From NCBI GenBank assembly GCA_002397465.1, contig DHAP01000022.1:1-10572 (forward strand): DNA of 10,572 nucleotides. The letters are read 5' to 3'. Below the pieces are notes generated by a model. It ran no database searches, had not been told where the DNA came from, and saw only the letters and a list, made by a program, of their open reading frames with translations. The stretch's first letter is position 1. Every line of letters begins with the position of its first letter. This DNA is from Caryophanales bacterium UBA4951. Its GTDB lineage: Bacteria; Bacillota_I; Bacilli_A; RFN20; CAG-826. Both the position numbers and the translations under genes were made by a program. Shown piece by piece: positions 1 to 6,648 of this stretch.

Positions 1-90
1 TACAGGCTTGAGTACGAAAAGAGCCACGTCGCCTCCATAACGGATTCGACGTGCCTACGACTGCCGGCTGTTGTGTCTACTTATCGTTGA
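1..90 (+). other. Possible 3' end of an upstream gene or structured RNA
   Basis: Frame 1 is open from the window edge to a TGA at 88-90 (29 codons, ending ...LPAVVSTYR) and is followed 15 bases later by a strong terminator, so some + strand transcript ends here. I do not recognise the peptide. The same stretch contains a hairpin: CACGTCG (25-31) pairs with CGACGTG (47-53), with an inner TCC/GGA pairing (34-36 with 42-44) closing a 5-base loop. That much structure is unusual inside a coding tail, so the end of a non-coding RNA is an equal alternative. Comparison by eye with tmRNA, RNase P, SRP and tRNA 3' ends gave no match. Confidence 0.3.
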
Positions 91-105
91 CTACTGCAAA
101 ACATG

Positions 106-142
106 ACTTTGGTCAAGATTAGTTCTTGGTCAAAGTTTTTTT
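106..142 (+). terminator. Rho-independent terminator of the upstream unit
   Basis: ACTTTGGTCAAG (106-117) pairs with CTTGGTCAAAGT (125-136) to give a 12-bp stem containing two adjacent G-U pairs, closed by a 7-base loop (118-124). The 3' arm is followed immediately by six further T (137-142). This is a classic intrinsic terminator on the + strand; it isolates the sigma-serpin operon from whatever lies to the left. Confidence 0.85.
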
Positions 143-425
143 GTTATTTAAGGTCGTTTTTTTGTTTTTCATCGGTCTCCGCTCTTCCTTTTATTGAAGA
201 GAGCCATAGATTATAATTTTCCTCATAAAGGCGGGGGCTCTTTGACTAGACATATAGATCATAGAAGCCCGTCCCGGCAAGCGTTTATCTTTTTTCGCTC
301 CGCCTTGGCAAGACTAAAAATTAGGTATTCCGACGAAAAGCTGAATCACGATTGTCTTATTTGTTGTTGAGAGGGGAGACGTACATATCAACACGAAAGA
401 TCTCTGCTCGGTAAAGCGCGAAACG
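143..425. other. Untranslated spacer before the sigma factor gene
   Basis: No convincing gene was found on either strand. The first part is T-rich. A 6-bp hairpin (CTCTTC 182-187 with GAAGAG 196-201) and a palindromic ATTATAAT around 210-217 are present, but no well-spaced -35 accompanies the TATAAT. A strong Shine-Dalgarno-like GAGGGGAG lies at 371-378, with no ATG, GTG or TTG in the sigma frame at a suitable distance after it. The promoter of the sigma-serpin operon must lie here, but I could not fix it; a self-recognised ECF promoter would not resemble a housekeeping one. Confidence 0.5.
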
Positions 426-890
426 ATGGAACGTGCCTTCAATTCGATCTATGAAGAGTACTCCTATCTGGTTTTTTACGTGGCTTTCGAGATTTTGAGA
501 AACAACGATGATTCAAAGGACGTCACCAACGAGACATTCATGAAGATGTACGAGAGCCGACATTCCATCAAGAATGACAAGAGCCTCAAGTATTACCTGG
601 TGTCGATCTCCAAAAACCTCGCTCTCAATAAGAAAAAAGTCTCATCTAGATATGTTGATTACGATGATGAGATCAGTGGCGCAGGCGAAGAAAAAAGCGA
701 TGACTTCTCATCTTATGTCACCAAGTTCAAGGGATATCTAGATGAAGAAGAAATATCGCTTGTCGTCTATCACCTTCTCTACGATTACCGTTTCAGGGAG
801 ATAGCGTCCATGAAAGGCGTCACAACCAGCAGCGTATCGAGCAAATACAAACGTGCTCTCGACAAGATCAAAAAGCATTATGGGAGGTAA
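426..890 (+). CDS. RNA polymerase sigma factor, ECF-type (sigma-70 family)
   Basis: A 154-residue cytoplasmic sigma factor of the small two-domain kind. Region 2 spans about residues 4-70: the start FNSIYEEYSYLVFYVAFEIL is a typical sigma-70 region 2.1/2.2 helix, and the KDVTNETFMKMYE and SLKYYLVSISKNLALN segments correspond to core binding and -10 recognition. An acidic, Ser-rich linker (about 78-100) leads to region 4 (about 104-152), with the helix-turn-helix YRFREIASMKGVTTSSVSSKYKRAL expected to bind the -35. The next gene begins 3 bases after the stop and its ribosome site (GGGAGG, 882-887) lies inside the last codons, so the two are translationally coupled, as in sigma/anti-sigma operons. 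The ATG at 426 has no good Shine-Dalgarno sequence. The frame is open upstream to 345 but holds no ATG/GTG/TTG, so 426 is the only normal start. Which genes it controls is unknown. Confidence 0.85.
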   Translation: MERAFNSIYEEYSYLVFYVAFEILRNNDDSKDVTNETFMKMYESRHSIKNDKSLKYYLVSISKNLALNKKKVSSRYVDYDDEISGAGEEKSDDFSSYVTKFKGYLDEEEISLVVYHLLYDYRFREIASMKGVTTSSVSSKYKRALDKIKKHYGR

Positions 891-893
891 GAC

Positions 894-2342
894 ATGTCAA
901 AACTAAAAAAAGAAGTGAAAGAAGATTTCGTAAATAAAGTCGATATCCCCCTTTCATTTGACGCCTCAAAGCTTGAAGATAATGAGCCGATTAAAAAGAA
1001 GTTTAACAAAAAATGGCTCTTTGCCATCGTCCCAAGCGCGACGGTCCTCGTCCTGATTCTTGGAATCGGCGGAGTGGCGGTTGCCAGCATGCTTCAGGTC
1101 AAAACATCAATCCGCCTGACAAGGAAACAATATTCGGCAGAAGAGACGGCCGTCATTGAGTCGAACACCTTTAAGAGGCTTAACTCTTTTGAGTATCCTT
1201 CTTTGACTGGCGATAGGTATCAGGCTTTGGATTCTTCGAGCGTTTCATCATTCAACAGTTTCGCCAACAAAATCTATCAGTCCCTTTCTTATGAAGACAA
1301 TGCCTCTTTCTCGCCGGTTAACCTTTTTTCGCTTCTCTCGGTTATTTCGATGGGGACTTCGTCAACTTCGCTTACATCGGCCTTTGATTCTTTATTCGAT
1401 GGCATGAACGAGAATAAGAGAACTTCGTTATATGGCAAAATCATTAATAACAACACCTACCTCAACTCCTATGGCACGAGCATTCTTCATAACGGGGCCT
1501 TCGTCGATTACAATCTGGGGTTCTCAAACCCCTATCTTCAAAAACTGACAAATAACTACTTTGAGGCTTTCTCCTTAAACTATAAGAGCGACAACGACAT
1601 CGGGAAAATGATCGATTGGGTCAATGATTCCATGCAAGAGGAAGGATTCCTCAAGAAAGATGACCTCAAAATCAATGGCGATGAAATACTATATCTGTTT
1701 TCGACCTTCATCTTTTCCAACCAATGGCAGAGCAAATACTATGAGAGCGATAACACGACTGACTACTTCCATTTGGATAATGGCGAGCAGGTTCAAACGA
1801 CTTTTATGTCGCATTCATACCGCGGCGAATATTATGACTATGCCAAATACGTCAGTGTCTATGATTACTACCAAAACGCCAATTCGGTTCAATACATAAT
1901 CCCCAAATCGGTCGATGACAACATCTACGATATTCTTGGGGATAGCTCATTTCTTGAAGAGAGCGGAACCCTAAATGAGAGTGTGGTCGTCAATATGACC
2001 GCACCGATTTTCACCAGCAACTCATTGGTCGACTTTAAGCCAAGTCTTGAAAGCCTTGGCCTAGGCTCATTGTTCAGCTCGGATGAGAACAATCTAAATG
2101 AGATGTTCGCCTCATCGCCAGTCAACTCCTACATAAAACAGATCAAACAAAAGAACGAGGTGTCCTTCACCATCGATGGGACCAAGATAAAATCCCTGGC
2201 CATAGCTGGCGGCGCTTCGAGTGCAGCCCCGGCCAAGGGAACGCTTGAAGTCAAACTCAACCAGCCTTTCATTTATGTGATTAGAGACTCGACAAACATA
2301 CCCCTTTACATAGGGCACTTCGACAATCCGGCGGTTTCCTGA
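894..2342 (+). CDS. Membrane-anchored serpin, candidate anti-sigma/protease sensor
   Basis: 482 residues. Residues 1-40 are charged and lysine-rich (KKKFNKK at 34-40), followed by one hydrophobic helix (about 41-66) with no lipobox Cys, giving an N-in/C-out single-pass topology. Residues about 115-482 match the serpin fold: NASFSPVNLFSLLSVISMG (136-154), IDWVND (240-245), the strand and breach region YLFSTFIFSNQW (267-278), the TTFMSHS segment (302-308), the SLESLGLGSLFS helix region (384-395), and the C-terminal EVKLNQPFIYVIRD and IGHFDNP strands. The hinge begins at DGT (428-430) and the reactive loop runs to about 451. Serpins trap serine or cysteine proteases by loop cleavage and insertion. 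Family serpins are normally secreted or intracellular; a cytosolic tail and coupling to a sigma gene suggest an anti-sigma role for residues 1-40. That role is inference, as no zinc anti-sigma motif is present. Start ATG 894 has a GGGAGG ribosome site 6 bases upstream. Confidence 0.88.
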   Translation: MSKLKKEVKEDFVNKVDIPLSFDASKLEDNEPIKKKFNKKWLFAIVPSATVLVLILGIGGVAVASMLQVKTSIRLTRKQYSAEETAVIESNTFKRLNSFEYPSLTGDRYQALDSSSVSSFNSFANKIYQSLSYEDNASFSPVNLFSLLSVISMGTSSTSLTSAFDSLFDGMNENKRTSLYGKIINNNTYLNSYGTSILHNGAFVDYNLGFSNPYLQKLTNNYFEAFSLNYKSDNDIGKMIDWVNDSMQEEGFLKKDDLKINGDEILYLFSTFIFSNQWQSKYYESDNTTDYFHLDNGEQVQTTFMSHSYRGEYYDYAKYVSVYDYYQNANSVQYIIPKSVDDNIYDILGDSSFLEESGTLNESVVVNMTAPIFTSNSLVDFKPSLESLGLGSLFSSDENNLNEMFASSPVNSYIKQIKQKNEVSFTIDGTKIKSLAIAGGASSAAPAKGTLEVKLNQPFIYVIRDSTNIPLYIGHFDNPAVS

Positions 2343-2351
2343 AACTTTTGT

Positions 2352-2585
2352 TTATTTTAGACCTAGATATTCGTATCCAGCCGACTCGATGGCATCCTTT
2401 AAGGAGGCTTCATCAAGAGGCCCATTTGAAGTTATTGAAGCAGTGGCCTCTTTTAAGGAAACGTCGACTTTCTTGACTCCCTTGATGGACAGAAGGGTTT
2501 CTTTGACATGAGAGGCGCAATGCTCGCAACTCATTCCTCCGACTTTTACTGAAGTGACGGTTTCTTCCTTCTTTTTGAAAAACAT
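2352..2585 (-). CDS. copZ: Copper chaperone CopZ-like, heavy-metal-associated domain protein
   Basis: A 77-residue single-domain HMA protein with the metal site GMSCEHC (17-23; Cys20 and Cys23). The ferredoxin-like pattern is complete: metal loop, helix ASHVKETLLSIKGVKKVDVSL, strand EATASITS, helix EASLKDAIESAGYEYLGL. CopZ proteins carry Cu(I) in the cytosol and hand it to the HMA domain or membrane entry site of CopA. A GAGG ribosome site sits 8 bases before the ATG. It lies downstream of copA on the same strand, but a 195-bp spacer with a terminator intervenes, so expression may be partly independent. Its stop lies 9 bases from the convergent serpin stop, leaving no room for a terminator between them. 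The short basic MFFKKKEE leader is unremarkable. Specificity for Cu rather than another soft metal rests on context. Confidence 0.85.
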   Translation of the reverse strand: MFFKKKEETVTSVKVGGMSCEHCASHVKETLLSIKGVKKVDVSLKEATASITSNGPLDEASLKDAIESAGYEYLGLK

Positions 2586-2645
2586 GAATTTATCCTCGAT
2601 GACATTCTATCCCAAAGCGTTTGCAATAGTTCTTTATACGCATAG

Positions 2646-2672
2646 AAAAAGGTGAGCCTCGCCTGACCCACC
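2646..2672 (-). terminator. Intrinsic terminator between copA and copZ, possible attenuator
   Basis: On the - strand GGTGGGTC (2672 to 2665) pairs with GGCTCACC (2658 to 2651): 8 bp including two G-U pairs, with a 6-base AGGCGA loop, followed by five T (2650 to 2646). It lies 109 bases past the copA stop and 60 bases before the copZ start, so it can end copA mRNA or limit read-through into copZ. An alternative upstream pairing competes with it: GCCTGA (2691 to 2686) with TCAGGC (2666 to 2661). See findings. Confidence 0.65.
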
Positions 2673-2780
2673 TATGCCCGATTACTCAGGCTCCCTTATA
2701 ATAGCGTATAAATTCCTAGTGAGGTAGCACTTTTTATTACGAAATATCACGAAAACGATTACTTTTATGGCGGTTTTGCG

Positions 2781-4973
2781 CTATTTTTCGAGTTTAATCC
2801 ACTTGAGCCTAAGGGCATTTAAGACGACGGAAACGCTACTTAACGCCATCATGGCGCTAGCTATCATCGGGTTAAGGCTCCAGCCTGGATAGTAATAGAA
2901 AACACCGGCGGCCAAAGGAATTCCAATGACGTTGTAGAAGAAGGCCCAGAAGAGATTGAGCTTGATGTTGTTCACCACTTTGTGGGAGAGGGTCAAAGAG
3001 GATGAGAGGTCATGCAAGGAGGAATTGACCAAAATGATGTCCGCCGAGTCGATGGCAATATCGGTGCCTGATCCGATGGCTATTCCCACGTCAGCGGCTT
3101 CAAGGGCTGGGGCGTCGTTGACGCCGTCGCCGACCATCGCCACGATCTTTCCCTCTTCTTTCAAGGATTTCACGATGGCGAGTTTCCCTTCTGGCTTGAC
3201 TCCGCCATGGAAGGTTTTGATCCCGACACGTTCGGCTAGATAAGTGACGCTTCCTTCGTTATCCCCAGAAGCGAGGATCAACTGGACGCCTTTTCTTTGA
3301 ATGCTTTGAATGTCATCGATGGCTCCTTCTTTGATTTCGTCGAGCAAAGAGATGAAGCCGATATAGGATCCATCTTTTGCCACATAGGAAATCGAGGCCC
3401 CTTCATTTTTGATTTCTTCGCTTTCATGATCGTCAACGGCTATCTTTTCGTTATTAAGCAGTTCTTGATTGCCGATCATGTAGCGGTGGCCGGCATATTC
3501 GCCCTTTAAGCCAAAGCCAGGCAGATACTCAAACAATGAGACTTTGCCTTTTTTGGCTCCCTTATCAGCCATCTCGAGGCAAATGGCCTCCGACAAAGGA
3601 TGCTCAGATAGACTTTCTAGTGAGAGGATGGCGTCTTTTTCCGCGTCTAAGGAAAGCGACACGTGATTGACGTGAAGATGGCCGGTGGTGATAGTGCCTG
3701 TTTTGTCGATCACCATGGCTTGGACCTTTGAGAGTTCCTCAAAGGCGGATGCCGATTTGATGAGGATCCCGGATTCAGCGCCCTTGCCAGTTCCGACCAT
3801 CACGGCCACGGGGGTGGCGAGACCCAAAGCGCAAGGGCAGGAAACCACAAGGACTGAGACGCCCATGTTGATGGCTAGAGGGATGTCATGTTTTATTAAG
3901 GCCCAGCACAAGAAAACGACGATGGCAATCAAAATGACGGTGGGCACGAAAATGGCCGCCACCTTGTCGGCCAAAGCGGACAGTTTGGCTTTGCTATTCG
4001 ATGCTTCCTCGACAAGATGGACGATTTTGTTGATGGTGGTATCTTTGCCAACGGTGGTGATCTCCATTTTGAAAGAGCCTGACGTATTGAGGGTCGAGCC
4101 GATGACTTCGTCTCCTTCTTTTCTGAAAGCAGGGACGGCCTCCCCGGTTATGGCGGCTTCTTCCAGATGGCCATATCCTTCTTTGATTCGTCCGTCGCTA
4201 GGAACGCGGGAACCAGGTTTGACGATGGCGATATCCCCGATTTTGAGCGAAGAGACGGGAACTTCGACCTCTTGCCCGTCTTTTTCTATGAGGGCCGTCT
4301 CTGGCGCAAGAGAAAGAAGATTCTCGATTGACGATGTCGTTTTTGATTTGGCGATGGCCTCCAAATATTTTCCGAGGCTCACGAGGACCAAAATCATCCC
4401 CGTCGCCTCAAAATAGACTTCCCCGGATGTTTGCTTGCCTAAACAAATCATTATGAAGACGTATAAGCCATATAGATAAGAGACGCCGCTTCCGATGGAA
4501 ACGAGGGCCAACATGTTAGGGTGAAGCTGAACCAAGGACTTAATTCCGACAATGAAATAATTGTAATAGATGGCAATGATAAGAGTGGCCAAGGCCAGTT
4601 CGATTGCGTAGTTGGCGATCAAGGAAAAGGAAGGCCAACCCCACATCATTCCCATTGAGAAATACATGAGGATAAGCAGCAATATTGCCGCAGAAACGAG
4701 CTTAATCAGGGTTTTGCGGAGTTCTTTCTTCCTTTCTTTCCGCTTATTCTCGAAGCTTTCATTGATGGATGGCGAGGCTACATAACCAGCCGCTTTGATC
4801 TCTTTTTCCAAGAGTTTGTCGTTGCTCTTTTCCTCCCAGACCACATGCATGGAATTGGTGAGTAAGGAGACTTCGGCTTCTTTCACGCCTTTCGTTTTGA
4901 GCGCGGCTTTTTGGACCTGCCCTTGGCAGGCTGTGCAGAACATCCCATTTATTTTGTAATCTTTCTCTTCCAT
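2781..4973 (-). CDS. copA: Copper-exporting P1B-type ATPase CopA
   Basis: A 730-residue Cu(I)-translocating ATPase with all family landmarks in order. There is one N-terminal HMA domain (about 4-66) with GMFCTAC (Cys13, Cys16). A basic stretch leads into the membrane helices (about 90-108, 117-139, 155-177 and 187-205). The actuator domain carries TGE (276-278). The membrane ion site is CPC (379-381) within SCPCALGLATP. The phosphorylated aspartate is D423 in DKTGT, followed by the HP motif (458-459) and GDGVND (615-620). The last two helices hold YN (680-681) and MxxSS (709-713). CPC plus YN plus MxxSS is the P1B-1 signature, meaning Cu(I)/Ag(I) efflux. Having one rather than two HMA domains is common in this size class. 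An AAGGAA ribosome site precedes the ATG. copZ follows on the same strand. No CsoR or CopY regulator gene lies in the window. Confidence 0.95.
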   Translation of the reverse strand: MEEKDYKINGMFCTACQGQVQKAALKTKGVKEAEVSLLTNSMHVVWEEKSNDKLLEKEIKAAGYVASPSINESFENKRKERKKELRKTLIKLVSAAILLLILMYFSMGMMWGWPSFSLIANYAIELALATLIIAIYYNYFIVGIKSLVQLHPNMLALVSIGSGVSYLYGLYVFIMICLGKQTSGEVYFEATGMILVLVSLGKYLEAIAKSKTTSSIENLLSLAPETALIEKDGQEVEVPVSSLKIGDIAIVKPGSRVPSDGRIKEGYGHLEEAAITGEAVPAFRKEGDEVIGSTLNTSGSFKMEITTVGKDTTINKIVHLVEEASNSKAKLSALADKVAAIFVPTVILIAIVVFLCWALIKHDIPLAINMGVSVLVVSCPCALGLATPVAVMVGTGKGAESGILIKSASAFEELSKVQAMVIDKTGTITTGHLHVNHVSLSLDAEKDAILSLESLSEHPLSEAICLEMADKGAKKGKVSLFEYLPGFGLKGEYAGHRYMIGNQELLNNEKIAVDDHESEEIKNEGASISYVAKDGSYIGFISLLDEIKEGAIDDIQSIQRKGVQLILASGDNEGSVTYLAERVGIKTFHGGVKPEGKLAIVKSLKEEGKIVAMVGDGVNDAPALEAADVGIAIGSGTDIAIDSADIILVNSSLHDLSSSLTLSHKVVNNIKLNLFWAFFYNVIGIPLAAGVFYYYPGWSLNPMIASAMMALSSVSVVLNALRLKWIKLEK

Positions 4974-4988
4974 TTTTATTCCTTACTT

Positions 4989-5016
4989 ATTATCTACGTT
5001 CTTGAATTGTTGACAA
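4989..5016 (-). promoter_or_regulatory. Candidate promoter of copA
   Basis: On the - strand TTGTCA (5016 to 5011; 5 of 6 match to consensus) is followed after 16 bases by GATAAT (4994 to 4989; 5 of 6). Transcription would start near 4982, almost at the AAGGAA ribosome site, leaving a leader of only about 10 bases before the ATG at 4973. The -35 overlaps a short inverted repeat TTGT-TG-ACAA (5008-5017), which could be an operator half, but it is not a CopY box. Confidence 0.5.
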
Positions 5017-5086
5017 ATGAAACGACTTCCAACAAAAAGGCATTTTATCTGCTTTATTAGGTGAACCAACTCGGAGGTTTACCATC

Positions 5087-5782
5087 ATGAACGCATTCTC
5101 AAGTTTCTACGATTACTTTGATGGCTGGGCGGCCTTTTTAATAACGTCAGTCGTTTCCTTGCTGTTAGGCCTGGCGTTGGCCATCACCTATCGGCACATC
5201 AAAAAAGGATACGTTTACACCAAATACATGCCATTGGCCATCTTGTTGATCCCCATATCGATGTCGATATTGATTGGACTCCTCAATCTTCGTAACTCTG
5301 AAATTGAGAGCTCAACCGCGATAAGGGTTGGAATCGTCCTGACGAGCGGCATCGCCCTCACGAGGTTCCGTAGCGACAAACTCGCCATCGAGGACATGCT
5401 TTATTTGGTCTTCGCTTCGGTCTTCGGAATCGTCTCTGGGTTAGGCTATGTCGTCTATTCCCTGATATCAGCCGTTTTGGTGATTTCCGTCTTGTTTGTC
5501 CTTCACGCCTTCAAGTTCGGCGAGGATATGGGTGGCATTCTTTCGGTGAGGATCAAAGTCCCGGAAGAATTGAATGACCAAAGCGTCTTTGATTCTGCCT
5601 TAGCAAAGCATTGCTCTTCTTATAATCTGACCCAAGTGAAAACCGTTGAGTATGGCCAACTTTACGAGATCCGTTATGATGTGAAACTCAGCAAAGACGA
5701 GAATGTCAAAAACCTCATCGATGAGATCAGGACCCATAACGGAAACCTGGAAGTGGTGGTCTCGGCCGCCGAAAAGAGATGA
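5087..5782 (+). CDS. DUF4956 family membrane protein, polyphosphate-linked
   Basis: 231 residues. The N-terminal part is membrane-embedded (helices about 14-35, 47-67, 81-93 and two between about 103 and 142) and holds the family hallmark RVGIVLTSGIALTRFRSDKLAIEDMLYLVFASVFGI (80-115), equivalent to the usual GALSIVRFR...D-hydrophobic block of DUF4956. Residues about 150-231 form a cytosolic domain with a beta-alpha-beta look, ending GNLEVVVSAAEKR. DUF4956 proteins have no established biochemical role but recur next to VTC-type polyphosphate polymerases, and here that enzyme starts 4 bases after this stop. A membrane partner or export/assembly role for polyphosphate is inference. GGAGG (5073-5077) sits 9 bases before the ATG, a clear start. 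Confidence 0.82.
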   Translation: MNAFSSFYDYFDGWAAFLITSVVSLLLGLALAITYRHIKKGYVYTKYMPLAILLIPISMSILIGLLNLRNSEIESSTAIRVGIVLTSGIALTRFRSDKLAIEDMLYLVFASVFGIVSGLGYVVYSLISAVLVISVLFVLHAFKFGEDMGGILSVRIKVPEELNDQSVFDSALAKHCSSYNLTQVKTVEYGQLYEIRYDVKLSKDENVKNLIDEIRTHNGNLEVVVSAAEKR

Positions 5783-5786
5783 GCGG

Positions 5787-6590
5787 ATGCTCAACACTAA
5801 GGTGAGTTTCTGCCGAATCGAGAACAAGTACGTCATCAAAAGCGACGTCGTTCCCTTTTTCGAAGAGGAACTCAAAAAGCATATGGAGGTCGACCCATAC
5901 GCTTTGAACGACGGCCATTATCAGGTGAACACCATTTATTTCGATGACGCCTCCGATAATGTCGTGGCTCGTTCAATCTCCCATCCTGATTACAAAGAGA
6001 AACTGAGGCTTAGAAGCTATGGTGGCACGCACCCGATATTCTTCATTGAGTTCAAGAACAAATTCGGCGATCAAGTCTACAAAGTAAGAATCATCCTCAG
6101 CGAAGAAGAATATGAGAACATCGTTTTCCATAACGTCATGCCTTCAAAAAACGGAGAGTACGCCCATGATAGGTTTATCGACTTGCTCGATGATTTTTCA
6201 AATAGGCACGGCGGCATAACGCCAAAAAGCCTAATCCAATACGAAAGGTCGGCTTTAATCAACAAACCCGACGATCAATACTTACGGGTGACCATCGATT
6301 CCAACCTCATCTATAGAAGGGACGATTTCACGATCAACAAACTTGGAGGGAAGCCGCTAGTCCCCTCATCAAGCCGAATATTGGAGGTTAAAATCGAAAG
6401 GGCTTTGCCTTTATGGCTGGCCCATTTGCTCAATCAATACGGGATTTACCGCGACCGCTTCTCAAAATATGGCGCTTCCTTCATTGAAACGCGGGAACAA
6501 TCTGAGCCAAGTTTGAGTTTAGAAGCATCCTTTTCAAGTCTTGCTGAGAGCCATGGAATGGGATCCTATCAGAACTCGACGAGAAAATAA
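5787..6590 (+). CDS. VTC domain polyphosphate polymerase family protein
   Basis: A 267-residue catalytic-domain protein of the VTC/Vtc4 tunnel family (triphosphate-tunnel type), which builds polyphosphate from nucleotide triphosphate in known members. Visible tunnel residues: RIENKY (10-15; Arg10, Glu12, Lys14), KLRLR (72-76), FIEFKNK (86-92), YERSAL (152-157), RVTIDSNL (167-174), LEVKIE (199-204) and RFSKYGASF (224-232). All basic and acidic tunnel positions expected for the family appear present. There is no membrane helix, so it would act in the cytosol, presumably with the DUF4956 protein. I chose ATG 5787, four bases after the neighbour's stop. An in-frame ATG at 5703 would overlap the neighbour by 80 bases and adds sequence unlike the family. 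The upstream GAAAAGAG gives only a weak ribosome site, consistent with coupling. The 30-residue Ser-rich tail is probably disordered. The CotH protein often found with this pair is absent. Confidence 0.88.
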   Translation: MLNTKVSFCRIENKYVIKSDVVPFFEEELKKHMEVDPYALNDGHYQVNTIYFDDASDNVVARSISHPDYKEKLRLRSYGGTHPIFFIEFKNKFGDQVYKVRIILSEEEYENIVFHNVMPSKNGEYAHDRFIDLLDDFSNRHGGITPKSLIQYERSALINKPDDQYLRVTIDSNLIYRRDDFTINKLGGKPLVPSSSRILEVKIERALPLWLAHLLNQYGIYRDRFSKYGASFIETREQSEPSLSLEASFSSLAESHGMGSYQNSTRK

Positions 6591-6635
6591 GCTGACGGGG
6601 CTTCTCTTTTCCTTTAGTTAATCGTGCTCGGACGA

Positions 6636-6641
6636 TAGAAT
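6636..6641 (+). promoter_or_regulatory. Candidate -10 element of the AEC carrier gene
   Basis: TAGAAT (5 of 6 to consensus) ends 7 bases before the GTG start at 6649, which puts the expected transcription start at or beside the GTG. The matching -35 position (6613-6618, TTTAGT) is poor. The hexamer abuts a 5-bp inverted repeat ATCGT(6)ACGAT at 6621-6636 that could be a regulator site. Confidence 0.35.
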
Positions 6642-6648
6642 ATCTCTC

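Noticed and set aside
210..217. TATAAT within ATTATAAT upstream of the sigma gene
   Set aside because: No -35 at proper distance on either strand, and the motif is palindromic in an AT-rich stretch, so direction and function are undetermined.
2334..2345. GTTTC-CT-GAAAC between the serpin and copZ stops
   Set aside because: The 2-base loop cannot close the full stem and the remainder is too weak to be a terminator.
2646..2700. GGGTCAGG element resembling SRP RNA on the - strand
   Set aside because: The conserved SRP apical tetraloop and the opposing AGCAG strand are missing, so it is not SRP RNA.
2739..2760. ACGAAA repeated at 10-base spacing (2739, 2749, then ACGATT at 2755)
   Set aside because: Short, AT-rich and located downstream of copA rather than at a promoter; not distinguishable from chance.
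3685..4416. Long + strand open frame antisense to copA
   Set aside because: It lies wholly within copA, has no recognisable domain, and its low-complexity composition mirrors the codon pattern of the real gene.
5010..5015. Perfect TTGACA on the + strand before the DUF4956 gene
   Set aside because: No -10-like hexamer lies 15-19 bases downstream. The same bases fit better as the reverse -35 of copA, so no + strand promoter is called.
5703..5786. Upstream in-frame ATG extending the VTC protein by 28 residues
   Set aside because: It would overlap the DUF4956 gene by 80 bases and adds a sequence unlike family N-termini; the ATG at 5787 fits.
6581..6613. Possible terminator after the VTC gene (GAGAA...TTCTC then TTTT)
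   Set aside because: The stem is 5 A/T-rich pairs interrupted by a 5-base bulge with only two inner G-C pairs, too weak to claim.
6621..6636. ATCGT(6)ACGAT inverted repeat upstream of the AEC gene
   Set aside because: Only 5-bp arms with a 6-base gap; such repeats occur by chance. Mentioned with the -10 element but not called as an operator.
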